Source of the DNA: Cornus controversa
Taxonomy: Eukaryota > Streptophyta > Magnoliopsida > Cornales > Cornaceae
Length of the DNA: 64,000 nucleotides
Direction: 5' to 3'
Assembly (NCBI GenBank): GCA_026545225.1
Contig: CM048852.1
Span: forward strand, 54,381,146-54,445,145
Shown here: positions 12,760-22,690 of the stretch, piece after piece
How positions within the stretch are numbered: the stretch's first letter is position 1
How the letters are laid out: each line of letters starts with the position of its first letter
The notes under the pieces: generated by a model
Databases searched by the model: none
What the model was told of the DNA's origin: nothing
What the model saw: only the letters and a program-made list of their open reading frames with translations
Translations under genes and position numbers: made by a program

Positions 12760-13881
12760 AAATTAGATTATAATGGTAGTGATATGTTTGTTATGAAGAG
12801 TTGATTGTTAGATGTCATGCTGGTGTCAGTTTGTGCTTTATCATGTGATAAAAATGTCTGTAGGTTCTATAGTCGAGTATAAGAAAATAGGGAAGCATGG
12901 AAAAATTTTCAGTCACAAGTCTATATACATGTGAGTTATTATAGTAGCATATGTTCTACTATATCAGCCCCAGCCAAATATTGAGAAAAATAATACAAGC
13001 TTTGTGATTCGACTGTCATTGTCAGAAAAAAATGTGGATGTTCCCTTCACAATATTTGTTTATAGGGTAAATTACATTCGAATGTATAATTTGACAAAAT
13101 TTACACTTGCACTCTTCGTGATTTGGTGTGTAATTAGAAATTACACACAATGCATATATTAGCAAAATTTACCCTCACTCAACCACAATGGAGAAATTTG
13201 AATATTCCTTTTTACAGTTTAGTTGTAACCACTTTCTGATTCAGTACCTATTACCTAGTACAGTACTACAATTAAGTAAAAATTTTCTAAATGAATATGC
13301 CCCACCATTGTGGTATGGTATGGCATGGTAGAGGGGATATTAATCATAGCCTCATAGGCATTGCATTCATTTTTATCAAAGAAAATTTAAATCTCAACTG
13401 AACTAATTTTATTACATAGTCATTATCAATTATCTCTCCATTTAATATCTGTCACATACTTCGTTATGTAGCCTTCACACAGTTCAATTGCAAGTTTTTT
13501 TGTTTTTTTTTTGTTCTTGACCAATTTCCAGTAGAAATCTAACCGTTCCTGGACTTTCTCTCTCTAACATTACTGCACTTTCTTAATTATATATGAATAT
13601 CTACAAACCCAGATGAAATTGGAGAAAAGAAAGTTTGAGATTACATGAAATAATTGAAGATGATCACCTTGAGTTTGTTAATGGAGGATGGTGTCCGGGA
13701 ATTTTAGAGAGAGAGAGAGAGTGAAAGAGTTAATGAGTGGGTATGGACGGTGGTGGTGCTGTGATTAAAGGTAGGGTAAGATCAAACTTTTTTTTAGTGA
13801 TGTTTTACTTTTTAAAAAGTTTAGAATTTTTAACCTTTAGCTTGCATACATGAAAGCAACAAGAAGGCATTATTAATTTAT
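12760..13881. other. 3' flank of the MORF gene and intergenic sequence
   Basis: No gene seen. It includes the probable MORF 3'UTR. A GGGTAAATTACATTCG motif near 13065 resembles the ends of the GGGTAAATTAC family of TIR elements seen at 19.5-21.5 kb, but I found no partner for it. A (GA)n tract lies near 13710. Confidence 0.4.
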
Positions 13882-14550
13882 GGGTAAAATGCTCTAAATA
13901 CACTTTCAGGTTTTCTTTAATTACTCAAATATTAAACTTGTGTAAAAAATTGATTCTAACACTCTCAGAAGTTTGGCTTACCTAGCCTCCCTTTTACCAT
14001 TATACCCTTATGTTATTTTAAAAGATTACATGTGTCATTGATGATGCCATCACATCATTTGAAAATTATCAAAAATGCCCTTTTATCTCTCCTCTTTATC
14101 TCTCTCTCGTCACCGGGAACAGAACCGTTACCCAAAACCATTGCCCAGTCGTGACAACCAATACCACCTCCTCAGCTCCACCATGCATGACCACACCATT
14201 CTCATCACCAAGCAAGCACCCAAAACTCTACCACCATGAGGAAGGAGAGAGAAAGAATAGAAGGAAGAGAGAAGTAGAGAGAATCGGGAGAGAGAGAGAG
14301 AGAGAGTATAGATGGGTTTGAGGAGAGAGAGATAATTTGTTAAAGGGTACTTTTGTAATTTTATGAATAAGGTTAATTTTGTCACTTTACTACACTTAAG
14401 GGTATTATTGGTATTGCATTTTAATTTTTAAGGTCAGGAGGAGTGAGGGCATGGTCAACCAAATCTCGAGGGTGTTAGAGTCATTTTTCACACAAGTTCA
14501 ATCTATAAGCAATTAAAAGAAATTTGATGGGGTGTTATAGCATTTTACCC
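13882..14550. mobile_element. Mutator-like MITE with perfect 9-bp target duplication
   Basis: A 669-bp element whose ends are GGGTAAAATGCTCTAA and the inverted TTATAGCATTTTACCC. It is flanked by TTAATTTAT at 13873-13881 and again at 14551-14559. A 9-bp duplication with long inverted repeats is the signature of the Mutator superfamily. The inner part holds CT/GA-rich sequence and a spurious minus-strand frame (14128-14385). No transposase is present. Confidence 0.85.
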
Positions 14551-14753
14551 TTAATTTATTGCATCACAAAACATGTTATAATTCTTGTTGGCATATTACT
14601 ACGAGCAGCGCTACACTTCTCTAATTTGTATCTTGAATATTACGTGGCAATATAAAAAAAAGACGTAAATGTCCTCTATTTTGATACATATTACACTTTT
14701 CATAATAATCAAATTGAGCTTCTCTCTCTAATTTTTTTCTTTGTTTTTATATA

Positions 14754-15589
14754 TCTATATTACTATTGAAAGTACAACAATTCTTATACTAATAGACTTT
14801 TGCAACCTAAATTCCATCACTTACTAATAGATTCCTTCATAGGGGTTCAAATCATTTAATTTCTGCTAATAGATTCCTGAGGGTTTCAAATCATTTAATT
14901 TATGTAATATATTACTCTAAATAATTTCACAGCAATGCATACAAACTAAACTAATTGTTCCTTTTTTTTTCTTTTTAAATGGATACAAGTGATCAAGTTA
15001 ATGCAATTTTACTATTGTACCAAATTTTTAGATTACAAGAATAAAATCTTTGAAACATTACTGTTTCAAGGTATTTGATTTGATGTAATGCAGATATATT
15101 ATTAATTTCAATGTTAGAACTATAGATTATATATATGTCCAAAGTAGATTAAATGTTTATAATCACCTATATGAGATCACACATATTTTCAAACCCTCTT
15201 ACAACACTTTGAGCCATTACATTTATGCCTATTATTTTTTTATATCGAATGTTGAGATGGGCTAAAGTTTTGTGTGTGTGTGTGTGCATATATATATATA
15301 TATTCATATACATATGTAACTTAACATTTATTCATTAATGTTGTGTCCAGAGCCTATCAAAAGAAGTGTAATAATTTGAAGAATTCAAAATTTCAGAAAG
15401 GATTAAAAATTAATAAACTAGATATTAAGAATTTTCAAAAGTAAAACAACATATAATTATAGATTTGCTTAAATAATATTAAAGTTGTTAAAATATTAGT
15501 TTTATTTTTCTATTATCGGTATCATAGCTTAATAAAATTATATAAATTCACTTTTAACCACGTGCATATTGCACGTGGCCTTTTACTAA
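14754..15589 (+). mobile_element. Non-autonomous Helitron
   Basis: The 5' end is TCTATATTACTATTGAAAG, preceded by A. The 3' end has an 8-bp perfect hairpin (CCACGTGC, loop ATATT, GCACGTGG at 15558-15578) seven bases before CTAA at 15586-15589, followed by T. Terminal TC, a subterminal hairpin, a CTRR end and insertion between A and T are the Helitron hallmarks, and all are visible. It is 836 bp with no Rep/helicase ORF, so it would need an autonomous partner. Confidence is limited because the 5' end rests on a short motif. Confidence 0.7.
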
Positions 15590-17754
15590 TTTTATTATAT
15601 ATACAGATATTCTCTTTTGCACTCTCTCCACTTTTCTCTATCTTTACTAGTCTTTCTTTATAATTCAATTGTGATTGAAAATACCAAATTAAAATAAAAT
15701 TATGATAAACTTTAAGTATATTATGTGTTTATTTAATTATTCGCACATGTAGATAATCGAGAAAATTATAGTTTTTATTTAAGAGAAATAGTTTCAAGCT
15801 TTTGTTAAATAATTATATAAAAAAAACTGTAGTTTCTTGTCTCAATTATTTGAAGATTTAATGAAAATGATCTTTCAAAGGAAGATACACGCATAAAATT
15901 TAATTTGAATTATACGTTATTGAGTTATGTTAGGATTTCGATTCTATAATGATAAGTTTTATTATTTTTTCTTTTTTTTTCTTCTAGTATTTTCTTAAAA
16001 TAATTACTTTTAAAATATAGAAAATTGTAGAATAATCAGTCACCTAATTCGAGATACTAATTCATGAATTATATTCATGATGTTTAGTTTTTTACTATTG
16101 CTACTATTGGCTCATATTAGACAATTCAATTAGTTCAATTTGGTTCCATCTTTTCTGAAACCATTACAATCAATTTGTTCTTGTTAAATCGAACGGTGTG
16201 TAATTGTATATCTTCTTTTTTCTAATCCTAACCTTCATTCACATAGATATACCAATAAAAAATCGTAGTTATTGTTGGTACTTGGTATTTTAACATCATT
16301 ATTACTATGTTATTAACCAATTTCAAATATTAGAAATCCATACGTCCAATTCACCGCACATTTATGACACGTAAAGTTCAAATTTGCCCTAATGCCCCTT
16401 GGTAGTTTCAATTTTGTTGAAATCATCTGCACTCTTGTATTGGCCTGCACGTACATGTCACGTTAAGCCTTATATCGTAATTGTTTCACTTTCATGATTT
16501 CATCTACTTCCATGTCCAAACCTCTGTGTCGTATTTTTGTTTTGTTTACTGTTGAATTTCATGTTTCAAAATTATTTTGTGTGTTCACAATAAAAATAAA
16601 AAATAAAATAAATTATTCTAACTTCTCCTAAAATTTGACTTAATTATGTTATGTTAAAATTAAAGATTTTACAAAATTACTTTGACACTTTTGTCAGAAT
16701 AACTAAGGATTCGTTAAACAAAATTACATATAATTACAAACTATTCTTAAGTTATAATGCTTTTGTGAAAAAAATAATTTCAATTTCTAATAATTTGATT
16801 GAAATTAACATATTATATATATATTCTCTATCATTGTCACGCCAACATTACCGCCACTTAAGTTAGTTTTGTCATTTGATATTTTTATGTTAACGGAACT
16901 GTTTGTTAATTAATGACCGACATAATCAGAGTAAAGTCAATCAAACCTTAAAAGAGGTTGATCATCATATTTTAAAAATTTTTATTCGACAGTAATTATG
17001 CAAAACATTGTTGAGTTCTTTAGTCCAAAAAATAATAACATACCACAACATATTAACAATTGCATACATGTGCGTGTATATGAATATATAAATATTTTAA
17101 ACATATGACATATCAATAGATGAAAACTATTTTTTTGTGAATATAAATAAAGGGTAGTAGTATTTACTCTCCATCAAAGTACTACAACGCTCCAAACTTT
17201 ATTTTATTAAAAAAATGATGGTGTTGTCTTTAATCTATAATGAAAGCTTGGTATGGAATTATTCATGTACCTTTCTTCAATCATTTTCTTCTGTGACTTT
17301 ATCATTTTCTCAAAAAAAAACATGCGGAATTTGCTCTATACATCAATTAAATAATAAAAAAATATATTTTATTGTAAATAGACAAAAAAAAAAATGATTC
17401 AAGTTAATCCATAATCCATATGTAGCCCAACCCTCTATTTTTAGATTTGGTCTTTATTCACAGATAAAGATGATTTTGGGAATGCTATTAATTTCATAGG
17501 AAATGAAAACTTGTGTAAGAATATATCTGATTTTTTTAATTGAGTTTTTCATGAATGTAAAATACAAAAAAAATAGAGAAGTTTTATTTTATGGTTCAGA
17601 TGATAGATTAGGTTGAAGAAGAAAATAGATAAGCTTGACAAATTCGAAGAACCATTTGGAGGGTAGACTAGTCATTTATTTTATATAAATATAAATTGGA
17701 GCGCGTAAGGTGTTTTGTGGAGCGCTAGGAACACGAGTAATTCTACAATACCCC
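15590..17754. other. AT-rich intergenic sequence without genes
   Basis: No coding signal, terminal repeats or RNA gene recognised. The open frames at 16651 and 17215 are short, AT-driven and unlike known proteins. Confidence 0.4.
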
Positions 17755-18000
17755 GACGAGTAATTCTACAATGAGCAATGAATTAATGATACACATCATG
17801 GAATTATTTCATGAATTGTATTATAAATGATGTGGTAGGTAACAATTTTATATTTATAGGAATCTAAAATTAAATGGTGAGTTAGTATTGGTGGGATTCT
17901 CCCTATACACGGAGTTCCCATGGGATTCTCACCTACCCTGTCATTTATGATATAAATTTATGAAATAATTTCATGAAGTTTAGCATTTCCTTTATACAAT
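17755..18000. mobile_element. Small foldback element (MITE-like)
   Basis: Sequence at about 17791-17840 (containing GGAATTATTTCATGAATTG and AAATGATGTGGTAGGT) is matched in inverted orientation at about 17931-17980 (containing CCTACCCTGTCATTTATGA and GAAATAATTTCATGAAG). Arms are roughly 50 bp and the loop about 90 bp. Outer borders are approximate. Confidence 0.5.
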
Positions 18001-18074
18001 ACCCTGTGATTCCTTAAATATAGGAATCCTACAACTAATAAAACACAATTTTTCATTATTATAGGAATTACAAA

Positions 18075-19253
18075 GGGAGCTGATATTGGCACTCCACCAA
18101 TATCCTCTCGCACTCCACTTTCACCTTTTTGTAAAGTACAATTACAAAGGTGTCTCTCTACTATACAATGTTTGATTCTTATATTTTTAATACCTTAATT
18201 GCCCTTATTTAATAATGTTAGAATTCTTAACTCCAAATTACAATTTCTCTCTTACGTTCTTTTTTGGTGTGAAAATACTTCTTAATTGATTTTAAAAATA
18301 TTATTTTTTCATGTTGAATCAATTTATCAATATTTATTTTAGAAGTAAAAAAGTTTAGGATTCAATATAATAATTTAGAGAGTATCAATTAAATGTATGC
18401 GATTCGGATAATAAAAGTTACATGATTAGATAAGTTGGGAAGAAGTTGTTAATAATAGATTACCTAGAGAAATATTAAAAATGTATTTGAGTTAGAAACA
18501 AACATTATATCAATGAATAAAACCTATTTGAAAAAAAAATAATTATATTTAAAATCAAAAGAAAGTTTAATTTCACTTGAATAAAAATTATGATATATAA
18601 TTCTTTAAGAAAACTAAGGAAATCTTTTTTTTTTTAAATAGAAAACTTTTAGAAATTAAAAGATAAAAAGAGAAAAATATGATTCTATGAAATATTTTTT
18701 CAATTGTAGTTCTCTTAATTTAACTAAGGAGCCTTTGCACCAAAATTTCAAAAGATAAAAGTAAAAAAATTAATATGATATTTTTCTTCGTTTGCTTTTT
18801 ATTTTCTTCTCCTTCCTTTCTATTTTGTTTGTTCACAAATTGATGGTATGTTTCAAAATTTTAATTTATGTTATTTTATAAATAAGACACATGAAAAATA
18901 AATTAAACGTTTGGTGAGTAAAAATAGAATATTTTAAATTTTGGATTCTTTCAGTTATATAGGATAGGGACACGAACAACAAGTTTCAATTGAAAAATGT
19001 CTAAACTATAGTATTTGGATGGTAATAAATGAATTGTTATATTGTAAACCTAAAGTAAAAAAGTTGAAAAAACTTTTTTTTAAGAAAAATAAAATAAAAT
19101 TAAAATTAAGTCTTGAATTAAAAGGGCAATTAGGGTACTAAAAATATAAGAATCTAAAATGGTATAACATAGGACCACTTTTGTAATTTTATTTTACAAA
19201 AATATAGGAGTGGAGTGTCAGAGGATATTGGTGGAGTGCCAATATCAGCTCCC
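18075..19253. mobile_element. TIR element, 1.18 kb, with 8-bp target duplication
   Basis: The left end is GGGAGCTGATATTGGCACTC and the right end the inverse (GAGTGCCAATATCAGCTCCC apart from local differences). Inverted similarity continues for about 150 bp (for instance AATTGCCCTTATTT against AAAGGGCAATTAGGG). The 8-bp sequence ATTACAAA is present at 18067-18074 and 19254-19261, suggesting a hAT-type duplication, although a shortened Mutator duplication is possible. No ORF. Confidence 0.75.
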
Positions 19254-19340
19254 ATTACAAAACATGGAGTTTTACTAATGATGAGATTCCCCCAATACAT
19301 GGAATCTCGTGGTAATTAATAAATTATCTAGTAAGATCAC

Positions 19341-19592
19341 TCTAAATAAATTCTAAAAAAAATCAAATAAATGAATTTTTGACAACGTAAAAATTATTGG
19401 GTAAATTACATTGACCTCTCATGAGATTTTGCGTAATTACACCCGGAATCAAACTAATAGATTTACTCTAAATAAATTTTAAAAAAAACCAAATAAATGA
19501 ATTTCTGACAACGTAAAAATTATGGGTAAATTACACTTAGCTCTCATGAGATTTGGTCTAATTACACCCGGTATTAAACTAATGGATTTTGT
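19341..19592. repeat. Tandem duplication, about 126-bp unit
   Basis: The segment beginning TCTAAATAAATT, passing through ATGAATTT.TGACAACGTAAAA and entering GGGTAAATTACA, occurs twice in direct orientation. The copies start at 19341 and 19467. The duplicated unit carries a TIR start of the GGGTAAATTAC family, so the array probably arose by unequal exchange at the edge of the transposon nest. Confidence 0.7.
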
Positions 19593-19903
19593 TACGATAA
19601 CCTCCCTTAAGGTTTGCTCTTTTACGATAAAGATCTCCTCTGTCCAAAATTTCGTTAGTTTTGTCAAAAAATTTAGAGTAAATTACACTGACCTTTCTTG
19701 AGGTTTGACCTAATTACACCTGACATCAAACTAATTGATTTTGTTATAATGACTTATTCTATAACATAAATGAACTAACTGACGTTAACTTCTGGGTAAA
19801 ATGTCTATTATACCCTTAATATTATATTGATATAAAAATTAATATATTTATATACATAAATTGACACTTTTGTTCATCTAATATAATAATTTTAAAATAT
19901 TAT

Positions 19904-20683
19904 ATAGGGTAAATTACTCTGACTTCCCCTAAGGTTTGACCTAATTACACCCAGCATCAAACTATTGAATTTTGTTACAATTACCTCCCCTGAAGTTTGT
20001 TCCGTTATGACACAGACCCCCTCCGTCAAAAATTCCGTTAATTTTGTCAAAAATCTTAATTGAAAAGACAAAATGTCCATCGACTTATATATATATATAT
20101 GCACATACATATATTTCAGATTATAATATATATACACATATATACACTATTCTGGTCATCTTCTCTGGCGATTTTCGGCGATGTGCACTATTCCAGTCAT
20201 CTTCTCTGATGAATTTCAGGCGACTTGCACGGTTTCGGTCATCTTTTTCGGCAAATTTTTGGTGGCCTGCACGGTTCCGAACATCTTCTCCGGCATATTT
20301 TCGGCGACCTTCACTGTTCCGGTCATCTCCTTCGACGAATTTCAGGGGCCTGCATTTTTCCGGCAAACTTTCTGGGAAGTCAATTTTAGCCATTTTTTAC
20401 CAACTCAACAAACTGGTTCCTAACTAAATAGACCATTCCAGACGCAACTGTGAAGTCTATTTTTTAGAATTCAGCTTCGATTTGTCAGATTAGAATCCAA
20501 GGTGCTGTGATATTAGTAAAATATATCAATATAATATTAATAAAGGTATAATAGACATTTCACTCAAAAATTAACATCTGTTAGTCCATTTCTGTTAGAG
20601 GGGAGGTCATTGTAACAAAATTTTTTAGTTTAATATTGGGTGTAATTAGGGCAAACCTCAGGGGAGGTCAGTGTAATTTATCC

Positions 20684-20686
<3 letters not shown>
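19904..20686. mobile_element. Innermost element of the nest, carrying a minisatellite
   Basis: The left end is ATAGGGTAAATTACTCTGAC and the right end the inverse (GTCAGTGTAATTTATCCTAT). Arms of over 150 bp share AATTACACCC and CCTCCCCTGA.GTTTG landmarks. The inner ends of the two arms resemble different family members, so the element looks mosaic. The centre is a 42-bp tandem array (20150-20360). Confidence 0.7.
20150..20360. repeat. Minisatellite, about 42-bp unit, five copies
   Basis: Units follow the pattern GCAC.GTTCCGGTCATCTTC then TCCGGCGAATTTTCGGCGACCT, with point changes. Because 42 is a multiple of three, several frames on both strands stay open through the array. This explains the overlapping open frames at 20044-20427, 20121-20393 and 20181-20423, which are not genes. 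Confidence 0.75.

Positions 20687-20722
<36 letters not shown>
20684..20722. repeat. (TA)n microsatellite running into (TG)n
   Basis: A TA run of about 18 repeats is followed by CGTGTGTGTGTGTGCGCGC. It borders the palindromic core of the middle nested element. Confidence 0.8.
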
Positions 20723-20723
<1 letters not shown>

Positions 20724-21545
20724 GTGTGTGTGTGTGCGCGCAACTCTAGTTGCCAAGATCACCCCCATCGACGCCACACCAAGATTGTTGCCATGCCACA
20801 GACTAGACCCACCACTCATGGCTGCTATGCAGTGAACCACCACTAGTTGAGCCACCACAACCATTGTGCACGACCCCAGCTGCTATGACCACCACCATTT
20901 TCCCACCTTTGACTTCATCAACCTCACCGTGGTGGTGGCCATGGCAGCTGGGGTCGTGCACGATGGTTGTGGTGGCTCATGGTGACTTGGCTAGGGGTGG
21001 TTCATGGCATGACAGCCATGAGTGCTGTGTCTGGTCTGTGGCATGGTGGTGATCTTGATGTGATGTCGATGGTGATGATGATGATAGCTGGAGTTGTGCA
21101 TGCGCGCACATACATATTATATATATATATAATAATAATATTTACTATATATATATAATATAGTAAATATTATTATATTAGATGAGCAAAAATGTCATTT
21201 TATGTATATAAATATTTTAGTTTTCATATCAATATAATATTAAGGATATAATAGACATTTTATCCAAAAGTTCACGTCGGTTAGTTCATTTATGTTACAG
21301 GGAAGTCATTGTAACAAAATCAATTAATTTGATGTCGAGTATAATTAGGCTAAACCTCAGGGTTGATCAGTTTAATTTATCTTAATTTTTTTGATAAAAT
21401 TAACAAAATTTTGAATAAAAGTATTTGTCATAATGGAACAAATCTTAAAAAAATTTATTATAATAAAATTCATTAACTTCATATCGAGTGTAATTAGACA
21501 AAATTTTATAACAGGCGTAACTTATCCAAAATTATTTGACCAATC

Positions 21546-22019
21546 TCTGTAGCAGAAGCCGCCTCTAGAAGCAAATTTGGAGGATGGGACCAAAATGGTT
21601 CACGCTCTTCTACAAAAACGCGTAAGCCTCAGAGCGTCCGCCTCCGCCATGTGAGAGAGAGATAGATATAGAGAGAGAAAGAGGTATACATACATATAGA
21701 GAGAGAAAAATATCTCATCTTCAATTTTTTACTTTAAACTAGAGAACCCGCCAACGAGCATCTTCTCACGACCTCGCTGTTTCTCTATTATTTAATTCTC
21801 ACCACTTTCAATCTCCTCTCTCTCTTCGGAGGCTTAATCGATACGAGTCCATTGTACTGGACTGAGATCTTCGGTTTGAGCTCTGGTGAACTATCGTTCG
21901 ATCTTTTATTGTACTTCAAGAGCCACTTATCGATCCAGTTTGAGCCCTAGTGAACTAGGGTTCGATCTTTTACTGTACTTCAAGAGCCACTTGTAAGGAT
22001 TCATATTAGGGTTTCCGAG
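21546..22019 (+). promoter_or_regulatory. Promoter region and 5'UTR of the ORP gene with an internal 64-bp tandem duplication
   Basis: A (GA)-rich tract at 21651-21710 precedes a pyrimidine-rich segment, a pattern common at plant transcription starts. Just before the ATG, an approximately 64-bp unit beginning GTTTGAGC.CT.GTGAACTA and ending CAAGAGCCACTT is repeated (about 21874-21937 and 21938-22001), so the leader contains a near-identical direct repeat. No upstream ATG was seen within the repeat. Confidence 0.55.
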
Positions 22020-22617
22020 ATGGCTGCTAAGGATCAGAAACAAAACGGTGGTTTCTTCGCATCGATCGCTTCAAGCTTGACCAATTTTGGCAGCGCAATG
22101 CACAAATCGGTCAACAGGTATATAATTTTTTTTGGTATTTGAACTTTTTCTATCTTAGGCGTTGATACACATCTATCTTTTATTTTCTGGGATTTGAAAT
22201 TTATACAACCCTAATTGGGACTTCCAGGCAGAAAAATATTTACTTGGTGATAATACCTGTAGATGTGTTTGTGCTGTTATTTTCTTATAAATTTTCAGTG
22301 TTGTTTCCTTTTTTTTTTTTTTACAAGTCAGTGTTGTTTGCCATTTTATGATGCTGGGCTCCGATTTTTGTGCATAATTCCCAGTTTATATGTTTATTGT
22401 TTCGCTAATAGGATAACAGAGCCTTCCTAAGAGCAGAAGTCAAGCCTGACGAGTTTGAGTAATAATGGCCTCCATTCTGAGAAGGCTAGAGGAAGATTTC
22501 TTTAGAATATATGTTTTGTGATTATTTCATAGAAAAGCATCTTGAATGTGATTATCAGCTTGTGCTGAATTGCTTATAGTCTCTCTCTCTCTCTCTCGGG
22601 TAATTTGGTCACACAAC

Positions 22618-22649
<32 letters not shown>

Positions 22650-22651
22650 CC

Positions 22652-22690
<39 letters not shown>

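Larger units (their letters stand above)
19676..21382. mobile_element. Middle element of the nest, with a palindromic core
   Basis: The left arm (19676 to about 19903) matches the inverse of about 21171-21382 over some 210 bp, with landmarks CATCAAACTAATTGATTTTG, ACATAAATGAACTAAC and AAAATGTCTATTATA. Its core is a CCACC/GGTGG-rich palindrome: about 20723-20900 pairs with about 20930-21112, including CACCACAACCAT.GTGCACGA in inverted orientation. TA tracts border the core. The innermost element inserted at the junction of the left arm and the core. Confidence 0.7.
19524..21527. mobile_element. Outermost element of a three-level nest (GGGTAAATTAC TIR family)
   Basis: The left arm (19524 to about 19675) begins GGGTAAATTACAC. 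Its inverse is at about 21383-21527, ending GTAACTTATCC. Internal landmarks such as GTCTAATTACAC and GTTAGTTTTGTCAAAAAATT have inverted counterparts. AAAATTAT directly follows the right end and also directly precedes the left end, consistent with an 8-9 bp target duplication. Its centre was split by the next element. No transposase is visible. Confidence 0.65.

Noticed and set aside
20044-20427. 127-codon Arg/Phe/Ser-rich frame and its antisense partner
   Set aside because: Produced by the 42-bp minisatellite, which keeps several frames open at once.
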